DNA from: Marchantia polymorpha subsp. ruderalis
Taxonomy: Eukaryota; Streptophyta; Marchantiopsida; Marchantiales; Marchantiaceae
Direction: 5' to 3'
DNA: 64,000 nt
NCBI GenBank assembly: GCA_037833965.1
Contig: AP031353.1
Location: 18,726,501-18,790,500 of the forward strand
A model generated the notes under the pieces. The model had not been told where the DNA came from. It was given only the letters and a program-made list of their open reading frames with translations, and did no database searches. The position numbers and the translations under genes were made by a program. Shown here piece after piece: positions 27,167 to 39,643 of the stretch (position 1 is its first letter; each line of letters begins with the position of its first letter).

Positions 27167-28385
27167 GAGAATCTAACTTCCCAATGTCAAGTCCGATACT
27201 AAAATATGGTCGAGACAAGCCAGCACGATTTACATTCTCTCATTCTCAAGACTCAAATTCTCTTTTCTTATGTATTTTTTCAAAACTTTATTTTATGAGG
27301 ATGATAAGTACCCTATCATCTCCGAGTTGTCGAATGTATCCATGGACCTCATCAAGGAGGAGCTATCAAAGTCAGCAAACCAGAATTTAGAGAAGAACGA
27401 GAGACATATTTGTCCTAAGTTAAGGTGAATTATCTAAAACTCAAATGACACATGAAAAATTTATGATATATAATAGGTAGACGTATTCTGCAGAGCTACT
27501 CTAATGGAACTTCTGCCAGGTTTTGAGTACATCGTCTGATAACTGGCAACTTCAGTCGGATGAGACAAAACCTGTATTTGGAAGTTGCCACCCTTTTGGC
27601 TATTACATACCTCTATCGAATCAGTCTTCACTACTCTCCATATTTACTGTCCAAGGTCCAACTGAATTCACTTAAGCATGCAGTAAGTTCACAGAACACA
27701 CCTATGACCAGAAATCTTACAGCAGATGCTTCTGCTGACTTTATTTATGTCGTCCGATATACAGAGGATTATGTGATGTAGGGTTTAGTGTGATCCTACA
27801 TTGAGTTCGAGAATAAATCTCCAAATTCTGACAAAAGTACTGTATACGTCTTCATGTTTTCGTCATGAGAGTTCTATAGAAATATAAACAGCATAATTTG
27901 GAGGTGTTCTCTCTCATTTGCAGTTGCAAGGGTTGCATGAGGACATGTCACCGCACTTGCATCCTTCGTTGGCACCCTCAAAGCTGTATCAGAAAAGTAA
28001 AATTATACTCAGATACTGATCTACTGTCCCAGAATCCAAGAACAGTGATTTTATGAATACGTTAAGGATAACCATACGTTAAGGATACAGTTCAGACTGA
28101 CATCAGCAGATTTTGAGTTCCAGAATGAAGCAACTACACTACCATGGTTACTAAAGCAAAAGCATAGCAATCTGAAACACCGATTCAAAATACATAGTTT
28201 GCTGCTAGCAATCGTCTACAAAGTGTTCATCTTCATTGATACTAAGCTAAACTTGATACAAATGAATGATTCGCTATTTTTATGTCTTGATAAGTTAGAC
28301 GTGATCAAGGTATATAAAACAACATATACAGCACACATTGAGACGTTCAATAATGTCTTACAGAACTGGTTATGGCTCCAAATCG

Positions 28386-29363
28386 TCATTTTTTTAAGTA
28401 TCTTGCAGAGATTGCAAATAGTTTGGTAGAATATACATAATCATGGAAGCCTGATGATAAAAACATCAACATGGACAAGTAGAATATTACCTTATACTTC
28501 TGCATGCCATGCGTTCCATCTATAGCAACACAACCTCCATTTTCATGTTTTAACAACCAATCTAGGAACAAGGGTCTTGTAACAGCAAGCCTCAATGGTT
28601 TAAATGGATCACTTTTTGGTGCCTGATACAAAACAACTTGAGATGAATTCACTTTCATCCATAATTCTGTGCTAATTCTATCATTAGCATGCCTTCTCCA
28701 AGTTTCTTCGTCCAGTTCCAATTTGATATTATACACATCAGCAAATGTGATATAATGATCTCTAATATGGGTCCATTGCACATAGCCTAAGCGCTGATGA
28801 TTTTCAAACAGTGCTTTTGCAGCACGCATGAGAATTTGTGGAGGAGTTAAACCTCTTCTTAACTCGCATTCAACCCACTCCATGGCGAAAGAACGTAGAA
28901 AATATTAGACAACGTGCTTGCTTAGTGTCAAAGTTTTACAAACTGTAATAACAACAAACTTTCTGTACATATTACAAATATGACGGGAGATTGACTGTGA
29001 ACGATAAACAAATACATTGAAAATGTAACAAATATGTCGTTACCTGCATTCGGAGGATAAATTGTGCGCCATTTGAGATGGCAAGCCAACACTATTTGAA
29101 CACGCTGTGCCATGACAAGCTACACTTGCAGTATTTACGTGTCTTCTATGCTTGTATATCAACTTCGTGATTCCTGGTGGAATGTGATCATTAGACAATA
29201 GTTTAATGGCACTACACTGACAACCCTTGTGATGCGAATCATGATCTAGTCTATCCCTGCTGCCAGGATCAAATTTTGCATTTGTTGATGGATCTTGAAT
29301 AAAATTCGAGGAAAGCATACTCTTCCTGCCCCTTTCTGGAGTACCATACTTGCAATAATACAT
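28386..29363 (-). pseudogene. Broken MULE-type transposase
   Basis: Two minus-strand pieces. The first (29363 to about 29040) has a FAR1-like zinc-finger layout: HHKGCQCSAIKLL, then PPGITKLIYKHRRHVN, then ACHGTACSNSV. It ends HNLSSECR before a gtaacg donor-like site. The second (28883 to about 28490) begins MEWVECELRRGLTPPQIL, contains WTHIRDHY and DPFKPL, and reaches the DDE-domain start DWLLKHENGGCVAIDGTHGM, with the first catalytic Asp in AIDGTHG. It is followed by an AAG|gtaata donor-like site. The rest of the catalytic domain and the C-terminal SWIM finger are not readable, so the copy is almost certainly inactive. The family call rests on motif recognition. Confidence 0.7.
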
Positions 29364-29767
29364 TGCATATGATTTTCAATTGTGCCTAGTACCTCCACCC
29401 TTGTATGAGCAACGTGTCACAAATTCTGTCTTCGCATCACTATAACAAGATCCCTCTCCCAAAACAAAATCGTTAAGCCTCGAGCTTTTGATGTAGGCCG
29501 TTCCATTTGATCAATTCAACATTAACGAATTGAAAGGGCCATCATAAGGTGGGTCCTGCACAATCCATCCTGCCTCCATGCTGTCACCACACCTGCAAAA
29601 AGCACATGAAATGACAAGGAAAGTACAAGCACGAGCTTTGACACGAGCTACTCAAAGCAATGACACTGGCATCCAAAAGCGACGTCAAAACGACGAGCTG
29701 GAGAATATCGATGTGATCCTATTTTCAAAAACCCTAATCTTTCCCGCTTAAAATTTTGTCGCCTCAA

Positions 29768-30045
29768 TATGTTATCACCGTTTGATTACAAATATTATAG
29801 TTTGAACATTAGGGATTCCATCTGAGCTATCCCTCTTGCGGTTCAATTTTAGTTTTTAGTTCCCGCAACGTTCCAGGACACGACCACGATCATTGTTATG
29901 GCGTAGATCATTGCAACGCAATAGATACAACGTTGCAGCCTCTACAGTGACGGCCTCTCTTCTACATGGTTATTGGAATACATCCGGTTGAGGGCCTCTA
30001 CATGGTTGCCGGAATGTAGGATCCACCGACCCTCCCCGCAAAGTG
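29768..30045 (-). repeat. Right arm of 278-bp inverted repeat
   Basis: Reverse-complement partner of 25993-26270. It starts inside with TATGTTATCACCG and ends outside with CCCTCCCCGCAAAGTGC. It is interpreted as the right terminal inverted repeat of the Mutator-like element. An AAAG microsatellite follows outside it at about 30111-30128. Confidence 0.9.
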
Positions 30046-30160
30046 CCCCGCCTCCCCGTTTTCAAAACTGAGATAAAATCCGGCTGACTTGGGGCAGCTC
30101 GAAGGGAGCACAAAGAAAGAAAGAAAGAGGAGAAAGAAACTGGGATCCCTGACACCTGGC

Positions 30161-30197
30161 AGTACGGCCGTTTGTAAAAGTTTGTGCAATTAAGCGA
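30161..30197 (+). repeat. 37-bp direct repeat, copy 2
   Basis: Same sequence as 26277-26313 except for one C/T difference near its end. It lies 115 bp beyond the right inverted arm. Confidence 0.9.
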
Positions 30198-30536
30198 CTC
30201 GTGCTTCCTGGACATCAAGTGTACTGTGTAGAAGAAGTGATACCATCAATACTTTGTTCAATCATATCCGGCAGAGTGTCCAGCAACTGTTGTTCAGAGG
30301 AATATTAGTTGTTATCATACTATTATCAATATATATCCATGTAGAAGCCTTGCTCTCTCTCCTTTCTCCTCTCGATCATTGTTTCTGCTGCGAGTAATGT
30401 AGTTTTGTGCATGTCCTTAGGCCAGCAGGGAAGGACAAAGTCGATCTTCCTGCTACTCTAATCTTGAAGAAACTTGGAAGGTGACCATTGATGTATGTAA
30501 TGTTGGAAGTCAAGCAGAGGAAAATAAGCAGTGAAG
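30198..30536. other. Short unassigned stretch
   Basis: No open frame of interest and no recognisable motif. It separates the Mutator-like element from the 154-bp tandem duplication. Confidence 0.4.
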
Positions 30537-30850
30537 CAGAAATAAAGAGTAAAAGGGGTATTCTCGAACTCAGTTCTTTACATTTTTGAGTGCTGCGTGA
30601 AGGAAATTTGGAAATAATATAAGCCTATGGATGCCTTCGTTAGAGCTTTGTCACCTTTTTTGAATAATCTCTGATCTTGACTTCCAAAAAAGCAGTGAAG
30701 CAGAAATAAAGAGTAAAAGGGGTATTCTCGAATCTCAGTTTACATTTTTGAGTGCTGCGTTAAGGAATTTTGGAAATAATATAAGCCTATGGATGCCTTC
30801 GTTAGAGCTTTGGCACCTTTTTTGAATAATCTCTGATCTTGACTTCCAAA
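30537..30850. repeat. Tandem duplication, about 154-bp unit
   Basis: AGCAGTGAAGCAGAAATAAA begins at 30537 and again at 30691. The two units run on with only a few substitutions and small indels through TGCTGCGT, ATAATATAAGCCTATGGATG and CTCTGATCTTGACTTCC. No coding role is evident. Confidence 0.92.
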
Positions 30851-31258
30851 GATCTTTTATAACATGATCGTTTGAACTTGACGGTGATTCAATAATGATT
30901 GAATTTTCAGCTCCACACACGGGGTTTGCCGTAATTTGGTCTCCGATGTTTCCTCTCATGGATTGCTGTGGAGAGAAGCAGGAGGTGGTTGCTATTAAGA
31001 GGAGAGAAGATAGTGTAAGAGCGGGCGCCAAAAAACTCAAAAGTTTTGAGCGGGATTGAGCAGGTTCTGATTTGATCGATATTTTGTACCGATAAAAGAT
31101 GAACAATGTAAGTTGTATCAGGATGGAAAAACAAAAATTTGACACAAGGAATGGAAGATAGCCAACATAGAGAACTTTCAAGTGTGGAGTAGAAACTACC
31201 AATAGAGGTGATTAACCTTGGAAGATCTACGACTTGAGGTGAAAAATTTTTGGTAGAT
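30851..31258. other. Unassigned stretch
   Basis: Two overlapping minus-strand frames (30735-31202, 155 codons; 30907-31266, 119 codons) cover it. The longer runs into the tandem duplication. It has one hydrophobic segment and is Ser-rich, but matches no family I know. Its composition and its position beside repeats make chance likely. Confidence 0.3.
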
Positions 31259-31702
31259 TGTAACACTAGGGTTTAAAAAGAAATTTACTCGAAAATGGAA
31301 GAGAAATTCTGAAAATAAGAGATACCAACAATGTACTACTCTCCTTTATATAGTTCTCCTAACAAGTAAACGGAGATATGATCTTATCCTCACCATCTAT
31401 TACTAGTGGATGGATAACGTGACGGATAACATTAACAAGCACACATATCATTGATGTGGCATCTCAACTAGCACATTCAATCCTTACCTAACAAGCACAC
31501 GGTATGTTGACCTGACATTGTCAATTAACACATCTACTCCCTACTTACCAAGTGCACAGATCATTGATGTGGCAGCTATGTAATCATAGCTGCCACGAAA
31601 ATATCATCAAAATCACGAAAATAATCATAGCTGTGCATGAAAATATCTATATCAACATTTAAAATTAATTACTTTAGTTATAACTAACTAAAGATGGTTC
31701 CA
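31259..31702 (-). mobile_element. Solo LTR, Copia-like family
   Basis: A 444-bp segment in minus orientation with the edge TGTAACACTA on the plus strand and an opposite edge GATGGTTCCA. Read on its own strand it starts TGGAACCATCTTTAGTTAG, has a TATATAA-type promoter, and ends CCCTAGTGTTACA. It matches the LTR at 50915-51313 along its length. The flanking five bases are TAGAT and TTGAT, a probable target duplication with one difference. No internal region joins it, so it is best read as a solo LTR left after recombination, moderately old. Confidence 0.75.
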
Positions 31703-31799
31703 TTGATGAAATGACTATGTCTTGAGTGAAACACAAATAACTAATGTACTTGGTGCAATGGGGTTGAGCAAGGAGCTTAATTCAAAACTCGATGACATC
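31703..31799 (+). mobile_element. Left flank of the hAT insertion, probably Copia-related DNA
   Basis: Short stretch between the solo LTR and the hAT transposon. It is continuous with 34590 onward across the hAT insertion (shared ATGACATC). It is therefore part of the older host element or repeat that received the hAT. No domain is readable in it alone. Confidence 0.4.
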
Positions 31800-34589
31800 T
31801 AGCGGTCGGCTCCGCCTCGGCTCGGCTTGAGCCGTTCATACATGGAGTCGGCTCAGCTTGGAGCCGGTCGCCGAGACAGGAGCCGGCTCGAAGCCGGCTT
31901 CACCAGCCTGTTCGACAAAATCTTATCAAACGATGGAAACACGTCAGGTCGGAGCTCGTGTGTGGCTAGTGTGGCCGTAAATTGTTTACAAATGATAGAG
32001 TTGTTGCCTGTGATTCTGCGCCATGCCGCAGCAATAGTTTGCGGGTGTTTACTGTTTAATACGATCATGACCTTTCGCTCACGGTGCATGGACATCCTTG
32101 AGAGACTAGCAGCTATTCGTTGTCAGCGCCGGCTTCGCCATCAGACTTGCGTCTGTGATCGTCGCTGAGCAGATACTCGATCACAGTATCCTCATCAGCG
32201 GCCTCCTTGAGGTTGATCTCCTTCTTGTCGCGCAGCTGCTTGTATGCCGCATGCCAATCAGTCGGCAATTCGACATTCAGTGAGCGCAACAGCTTCAACC
32301 ACGAGCAGCAGCAAACTTTGGCCTTGAATGATGCTTCGTGGAGCATTGCACGGTCGTCGAAGATGCGCTTTGCCAGCGAGTTGGCGCGCTCCGCCGGGAC
32401 TGACGAGGTAGGCGCGCCGAGGTAATCCATTGCAATGACGAACAGCACAGGGAAGTCGATTCGATGGGCAAGCCATCAGCCGAACACGTCGGTGTCATCG
32501 GGGACCATCGGGTACTCGCAGAAGCGGGCAACTTTTGTGTTTGTGTTTTGCGGCTCTTCGGCGGCAGCATCACGTTGGCGTTGACGACACGCCCGGAGTA
32601 GCATTGCCACGCCCGTTAAAGCCAACGAATCGCTGTCTGAGTGCCATTGATCGCCGAGGCGGACGCGCGATGCCGCTCGTGCTGCTTCCGCGTCGACCGC
32701 CGCGACATAATTCATCGCCATCAAGAAATTGATCGTTGTCATCGCCGCGTCCCGTTCAGCTAGTGGTTTCGGAATGCGGGGGTCGAGGAATTGCGCGATG
32801 CAAGCAGGTCGACTGTTAAAATGCTGTTGATATGGTAGCATGGTCGCGAGTCAAACCTCGTTGCATTCATGGACAACTGGATCATCGCTTGATAGAGACT
32901 GGTTGCAATGATAAACAACTGCGTCAGAAGCAATCTGTGCGGTACTGATCGTGCAGTATTTCGCGCTGCCCATGCAGCTAGAAATTTTGGTTGGCAGTTC
33001 CAGCCATTTGACCAACGACTTCGACTGCGACAAGATCTTTTCATCGGATAGGCCGATGCCAGCATCAACAAAATCCTTGGCAATCTCCTCAAATCCAACG
33101 GTCATTGTCATTGCTTGTCAACATTTCAGCGCCGATGCCAACATATTATGCGTGGAACCCCATCGTGTCACAACATTTAGGCACGGTGGCTCCATGGTGC
33201 GCTCATACGCTGCCACAGCGAATCGGCGGAACGCAGCACGATGGGCCTTGCCACTACGAAGCATAGCGATCGATTTGCGAAGCATAGCAACTGAGGGCTG
33301 AATGACCTTGATCGCAGCATTGATTCCGAGCTGGAATGAATGAGTAAAGCAATGTACACGAGGATCATCAGGCAGCACATCACGGCCAAAACGAGTGCGA
33401 AGCATGAACGACAAATGCAATCCAGCGTTAACCGCGTCTGAATCATTGTGAGAGACCGTGACGAGGATCTGATCGCCGAGGCCGAAGGCACAGAGCAGAT
33501 TGAATTTGGCCTCGGCACAGCGCACACCACATCCTTCACCCGGCAATATGTAGAAGAAGTCCAGTAAGGTTTCGACAACTTTGCCAGTCGCAACATGGAT
33601 CCAATGCACCGTGACGGAGTAAAACTTCTTCAACAGCGTGTTTGACCATCCGTCGTAGGTGGCGGACACCTTGGCTTCAAATGATTTGAACAGTGCGATC
33701 ATCATATACTTTAGCACGACATACATTTTCAAAATGCATCGTTTCGTGGTGCGACTTGATTTCGTCACGTAGCCCGGCACCGACACGTTCATGAGCGACT
33801 TAAACGATTTCGACTTGGTGTGCGTGTGCGGCAATGTCGAATCAACAACGTATTCAGCAACAGCGCTCTCAAGGCGACACGAGCGCGACTTGCGTCAGAA
33901 CAGTCTGAGTGCTCGATTGGTCGGTAGCACGCTCCTTGGATTGCGTAGACAGACGGTGATGCTGCTCGAGGTGCTTGGCGATGACACCCGTTGTCGTTTT
34001 CGTTGACCAGCTCAACTTGCAAGGAGCAACGCCGCAGAAGCACCGATCATTGATGATGCTCGTATGATCGTGAATCCATGACGACTTAGGCGCGTTCGGC
34101 CGGGCACGCTTGAACGCCGGCATGTCCGCCTCCGCCTGGTGGCGACGGACAGGCTTGTCGTCATCGTCGTCCGACTCCTCAATGACGATAACGATGTCGG
34201 CAACACTGTCCCCAGGTCGAGCCGCGTCATTCGGATCGATAGACATCGTTCAACAGGTTTGAGTGGATCTGGATCATGGAAGCAAGCAGCAGCTGATGAT
34301 ATGACAAAACAGACACAAATCACAATTCACAAAACACAAATCGCAATGGTCAAAGTCAATCCAGAGCTCTACAGCGAGCGGAGATTGGTTTCAGCGCCGC
34401 CACGGCAACCGGCCAGCAGTCCAGAATGGCAATCAATGTATTCGGCATTAGCCAATATTTGCGGTACATATCAAATAAGGAAGCCGGCTTGAGCCGCTAT
34501 CTCAAAATGGAGCCGGCTCGACCAAGCTCGCAGCCGAGCTGGTTAGAAGCCGGCTCAAGCCGGCTTCCGAGGAGCCGGGCCGACCGCTA
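31800..34589. mobile_element. hAT transposon, 2.79 kb, with intact ends
   Basis: Terminal inverted repeats TAGCGGTCGGC...GCCGACCGCTA (one GC-slip in the right arm) are flanked by a perfect 8-bp target duplication ATGACATC at 31792-31799 and 34590-34597. Both subterminal zones are dense in GAGCCGGCTC/GAAGCCGGCTT motifs, the expected transposase-binding repeats. The interior carries one transposase gene on the minus strand. The element is far richer in GC than the DNA around it. It was inserted into older Copia-type remains, whose readable parts continue on its right. Ends and duplication are intact, so the insertion is younger than its host element. Confidence 0.96.
32113..34246 (-). pseudogene. 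hAT transposase, nearly full length but interrupted
   Basis: Minus-strand coding region reading in order as follows. An acidic N-terminus (MSIDPNDAARPGD) is followed by a BED-type zinc finger (RCFCGVAPCKL, then KHLEQHH). Next is AEYVVDSTLPHTHTK, then an RNase H-like core (SATYDGWSN, then NDSDAVNAG, then HCFTHSFQLGINAAI). A C-terminal hAT dimerisation region (FPVLFVIAMDYLGAPTSSVP, then AERANSLAKRIFDDR) comes last. From about 33865 to the end the frame is constant but is cut by three in-frame TGA codons, at about 33118, 32851 and 32476. The BED finger lies in another frame, so there is also a shift near 33870. All three stops being TGA suggests CGA-to-TGA decay, as expected from cytosine methylation. 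Confidence 0.9.
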
Positions 34590-34597
34590 ATGACATC

Positions 34598-35560
34598 CAT
34601 GATGATGATTGGAGTGACATTTAATGAGTATTGAAGTTATATATCTCAATTTTGGAGTGACATTTGATCTCAAGCAATGAGTATCGTGGTATTTCATTTC
34701 AAGCTCAATATTGTCTAGCAAATGAAGCAGGTGCCAACAGAAGCAATTTTTTTCCAGCATTGCATGAGAAATATAGCTTTGCAATATGTTGTACACGTCT
34801 TTGAAACTCACCAGATTTAGTATGACGGAAGATACAAGGATCCAAGATCATGTAAATTACTTAAATGCTTTGATTGTGGATCTTGAGAAACTTGGAGAAG
34901 ACTTGAATGATAAACCTAAAGTGATTTAATTGCTCAGTTCTTTGCCCATCTCATACCAATCGTCTGCCACGTATGTTGCTTCACGGTGACAAGAAGATTA
35001 TCACTTACAATAAAGTTCAATAGCTTTATTATTTCACGACATGCAAAAAAATCTGTTGATGTCTATGCATGAATTTTTCACTTCATCATCTATTGGCTTG
35101 CCAGTCTTTTGTGGTAGTACTTTTACTAGGAAAAAAGTCAAAAAAAAGCTCAAAACCAATACTAATTCTAGGTGTAAGTTTAGAGATGAGAAAAACATCA
35201 AGTGTCAAAAATGTGGCAAAATTGATTACATTTGCAAAAATTGTTGTAGTAAGGCAACCGATGAATCCTCGACAATGGTGATTATAACTGAGGATTTTGG
35301 TTATGCCATTTCTACTTATGCCCATGTTAGAAACGATGAAAGTATTTTGGGTTCAACTTGCTCTTACACATTTGTCAGATTAGAAAGTTCTTTTGTTCTT
35401 ACTATTTGTAGAGTAATATCGTTTTCTTAGAAATGATCAGAACTACAAAATTGTTGGTTTTGGATTTGTAAAATATTCAAATGTTTGATGGGGTGATGGT
35501 TTTTATCTATGTAGTTTTTTTTGACATATTGTCAGTTATGGTTTATTTCTAGTTAAAACT
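34598..35560 (+). mobile_element. Copia-type gag and protease remains
   Basis: Plus-strand fossil of a Copia-like retroelement. The readable parts are a Gag segment (about 34818-34930), a CCHC zinc knuckle of the form CQKCGKIDYICKNC (about 35205-35255), and the beginning of the protease region with a SxxY-type block and a VVG-like strand (about 35340-35500). The element is broken in several places and only its 5' coding part can be recognised. It is older than the hAT transposon inserted at its left. Neither end was located with confidence. Confidence 0.65.
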
Positions 35561-36006
35561 AGTTCATAGTAAGCAATTTATGATTTAGTTTTACCTTCTA
35601 AAATTTCTTGCCGAAACCATATAGATAGTAGAAACTCTCTCCTCCACGAATTGGCTTAAACTTAGAAACTATTTTCTCTGAAATCTCTATAGTTTCTAAG
35701 ACTAATATTTGTCTTGTTAACCATAGTTAGGCTTGATCTCTAGTTAGAATTTGAGTTCGTTTGGGTTAGTTAGTACAATTGAAGGTTCGGTTTTGGCTGT
35801 ATTTAGCTCTAGGATGAGCACATTTCAATTCAATCTCACATGTACATCTAATGCATATATACATGGAGAGAGAACGAAGAGCTTGGCTACAAATGCATGA
35901 TATAATAATTTTGCTTTAATGAAATTTTTATCTAGATTGTGACGTAATCTCATGTGGAGGTAAACCATGTACATTGGTGTGTGTTTTTAGTTGCATCGGA
36001 TCTACA
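35561..36006. other. AT-rich stretch after the Copia remains
   Basis: No domain readable. It may be further eroded retroelement DNA. Confidence 0.3.
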
Positions 36007-36182
36007 CTTTGATAAAGAAGATACATATATTGGGGAAGATCTAGATGTTGTACTAGAAATATTGGAATAATAATTCCAATAATTTTCAACAAAACTTTGA
36101 TAAAGAAGATACATATATTGGGGAAGATCTAGACGTTACACTAAAAATATTGGAAAAATAATTCCAATAATTTTCAACAAAA
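36007..36182. repeat. Tandem duplication, 88-bp unit
   Basis: CTTTGATAAAGAAGATACAT starts at 36007 and again at 36095. The two 88-bp units differ at only a handful of positions. Each contains the small palindrome TATTGGAATAATAATTCCAATA or a close variant. Confidence 0.92.
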
Positions 36183-37525
36183 ATGACCCCCAAGATATTT
36201 ACTTGAAGTTAAATATCAAGAAAAGTTTTCAAAATGATGTAACTTGAAAAGTAAGAGATGTATAGCTAATATGATGAGTAGGATTTGCAAGAATTACTTT
36301 GGAGTATTCTTATCATTTTTTGTATAAATTTGTACAAAATGATTGAAAGATTAAATGTCGTAAATAACTCATGGAATAAATCAGTAAAAATTAGATATAA
36401 ACTGTATACTTCCAGCTCATGAACCAATTGTTATTTCTTCACTCAACAAAATGGCTACATCTTTTCAAGTGAAGGAAGTACAAGATTTTTCATTAGCATG
36501 TGGATGACAATCTCGCAATCTTTAGAAAGATTATTGAATGCATAGTACATTATAATCTGATTTGGCAACACGACTTTGAGCTATTCTAATAGTTCCGCTA
36601 TGTTTGTAACCTAAGTTAGATGAACATCCATCATAATAGGGTCAATTTTACTCAAAGCAAAGAATTTATCTACAAGATAAGCTGAGAATGCCCATAACTC
36701 TAGAACGAAGTGTTCTTTCCTTTTTACTAATAGGAATCGAGGATGATGTAACACAATAGTCATATAGTTCACAACTAGATAATGTTACTTCAAAATGACT
36801 TTTGTAATGAAGGGATCATGATTTGACAAAGTTGCTGCGGTCTCAACTAGGAGATAGAGGTGGAGGTACAAGATCATCGCCTGATGTGTCAGACGTTTTA
36901 TGGACAAGGACGGAACTAATGTACATATTTCTCACACAGTGAAGGACGAAAGTAGATACTAAACAAAAATTTATGATACCAATGAGCAATCACTGTTGCA
37001 GGATAGAACCTGCGTGCTCAAATCCTTAATCAGAAAAGAGAAGAACAATCCGAGACAGAGCACTCTAATATCATGATGAACTGTAAAACAACAAGAGAAA
37101 CATCATACAGAAGATTGAAAATTTTCTTTGAACAATTGGTAACACATGGAATACATACCTAGCAACTAGTCTAATTAAAGATAAGGTGATTTGCAATTTG
37201 GCAATTGGATATCTAACCTTCATCTACATCTCGATGATAGCGGGAGAGTACTCGTGCAAAAGGTTATGGGCCACATACAATATTCCGCTGCATGACGAAT
37301 AATGGTCCGGGATCAAAAGCTTCATGATAAAAGACTGGTCATGTTCAGCGAGAACATCATTTTCTGCTTGAGCTCGAGCTCACTCTTCTCGACTAAGAAG
37401 CACATAAAAAAGGCTTCCTGAAGAATATTGCGGGCCGAACCTTCTTCACGACGCGTGAGTGGGTCAAAGATGGACCTTCTTCCAAGTGCAGTGTTCAGTT
37501 TCAGGATGCTCTGAACGCAACCTTC
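36183..37525. other. Intergenic stretch and 3' flank of the glycosyltransferase
   Basis: AT-rich to about 37.1 kb with no coding frame. The last 300 bp or so are more balanced and probably hold the 3' untranslated region of the minus-strand glycosyltransferase gene, whose stop codon is at 37526-37528. No element ends were found. Confidence 0.4.
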
Positions 37526-39643
37526 TCATCTAACCCTCTGAACCTCGGCAAGGAAGTTTTGCAGATTCTTGTGTGATGATCCACCCTCCTCCATGGCAGC
37601 GTAGGCCATTTCCTTCATTATCTGCATATTTTGCCTGGCCTCTACACCTTCCTTTCCCTTCAAGAGTCTCATTATTGCAGCTGCAATTTCCTTAGCTTCA
37701 TACTGTCCATGTTCGCCTTCGATTGCCACCGCTGTCTTCACCGCATTGACCATGTACCTGCAGGAAACAGCTTTTGTTAATCCCATCGCTGAACTTGATG
37801 TAAAACTTCAGCTCGTGTAGGACATGCATAAACATTGCCAGACTTGAAATCAAAAGTTTAACTAGAAATGCAATTACCTCTGATTCATGCGTTGTTCCGC
37901 GTACAGGGGAAACGCTGCGATGGGGACACCTCCAAGCATACTTTCCAGAATGGAGTTCCAGCCACAATGTGTGAGGAAACCTCCAACGGAAGGATGTAGT
38001 AAAATTTCCTGCTGTGGGACCCAAGACGTTAGAACGAGTCCGCGAGACTGCGTTCGTGATTCGAATCCTTCTGGAAGGCTTTCAATTTTAGAGCTTTGCG
38101 GTGGAATTCGCAGAGCCCAGAGGAAAGGAACTCCTGTGTCCTCGAGTCCACTTGCTATTCCCGTGATCAGGGGTTCGGGCAGCTCTCTCTGACTTCCGAA
38201 GCATATAAATAGCACTGAAGACTTTTGCTGTTTATCAAGCCACGCGATGCTCTCGCTTTTTTCCACGGGCTTAGTGTCATCAAGAGCGCCCGGTATGCCA
38301 GGGAGGAGGAGGAGTGGGCCTATCGTGAAAACTGTGGGCGGATCCTGTCATCAAAGGTAGAGTGTTGCCAAAGTATAAACAGTCATCACCGAATTACATC
38401 AAATGCCAAACTATCCTCGGACAATCTAGCTCCAAAGGATTTTCAGCTTATAGAGCTTCAGTATTTATTAGAGTTGGATGAATTTCTGTGCACAAAACAG
38501 AGAGACTGACTGACTTTCTGTAGAGAATATCAATCTTATGTATGGAACGCTCACAATTCAGCCACTTCTAAGCTCAAAGCAACCAAGGGCAATGTGTTTC
38601 GAACTTTTCATCGATAACTCGCGCATGAAAATCCCAAATCATACCTCTATTATAGACTCGATCGATACACTATGTAAACTTACCTTGCGAGGCATAGCGT
38701 TAAGCTTCAGCTGATCGCGGAGATCAGACAAGGGCTTTTTTTCGAATTCCTCGAAGGAGTTGAATACGAGCCCAGCAGACCCTTTAATTGCACGTGGAAG
38801 TAAATGGAACAAATCCGGTTCCATTTCTGTCAATGCCATGGGCATATCACCTCCTGTGAACATTTCAAGGCCGGGAAGATCTAGGAACTGTTTTCGCTTG
38901 ACAGGATTTTGAGGAATCCAGCCTCCATCCACAATTCCTTCTCCGTGCAGCAGAACGAGACCGAAGTAGGTGGGGCATGTTACGTAGAAGTAGTTCGGAA
39001 TTCCCCACTTATCTGCCAAATCCTATATGAATCATGAAGATTAGAGCTCAAACTAGAGCTCGTGAACGCTGATGTAATTACAGATGATATCTAAAGATGT
39101 GCCTCAAAGCTGTCATAGGTTCACTGACCTACTCCACACATTAATCAGAGTCTTTTGAAAAGTTGTCAGTGAAATCTTCAGTCTAGCTGTTAACAGTGTA
39201 AAGTGATGAAGATGGAAGAGGGGATGCAGGTCTGAAGCTTCGATCGAGGTTTCAAGGTGCAGATTCGTAAGGAAACGTACTGTCGAGCTTACCTGACAGA
39301 AATACAGAAACATGTCACTTATCATGCATGTGTACCTCGAGGGATCAAATTCGCCATTTGAGATGAAGGACTCCAAATTTGTCCACATTGCCGGAACGAG
39401 ATCCTTTCGAAGACTCAGCGTGCTCGGATCTGTGTAGACCTCCAGAAATTCCACATCAATTGTTGCAAACGCTCCCTTCGCCTGATAAGCCTTCAATTCA
39501 TCACATCGTCCTCGATCCGCCAGCAAGGTAAAATTCAGCTTCTTCGTAGCAAGTTGTAGTATGAGCTGCAGAAATGGACCCCAATGTCCCGATGCCACGA
39601 CAGGAAACAAAAGCGCTCGGGGAGTTCGCTCCACGGAACCCAT
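37526..39643 (-). CDS. UDP-glycosyltransferase (GT1 family)
   Basis: Four exons on the minus strand: 39293-39643, 38684-39022, 37878-38344, 37526-37758 (first base of the last exon is 37757). They join in phase to 462 aa, the usual plant UGT length. The enzyme would move a sugar from UDP-sugar to a small acceptor in the cytosol. His20 in VVASGHWGP is the likely catalytic base and Asp110 in MISDMF its partner. DPPTVFTIGPLLLLPG leads to the nucleotide-binding half (FICFGSQRELP). A full 44-residue PSPG box spans 338-381, with HCGWNS, and ends in Glu-Gln; a final Gln usually goes with UDP-glucose. The start chosen is MGSVERTPRA; an upstream in-frame Met would add 29 residues unlike the family. 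Acceptor and subfamily cannot be told from sequence. No defects seen. Confidence 0.95.

Larger units (their letters stand above)
25993..30045. mobile_element. Probable Mutator-like element (Pack-MULE type)
   Basis: A 278-bp segment at 25993-26270 recurs in inverted orientation at 29768-30045 (roughly 85-90% alike by eye). Shared landmarks are GCACTTTGCGGGGAGGGTCG at the outer ends and GGTGATAACATA at the inner ends. Long inverted ends of this size are typical of Mutator-like elements. Between them lie a broken MULE-type transposase on the minus strand (28386-29363) and a fragment of a host lipase gene on the plus strand (26808-27166). I could not find a convincing 9-bp target duplication at the repeat edges (CATCCATCC versus CCCGCCTCC), so the true ends may lie slightly outside or have decayed. 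Confidence 0.65.
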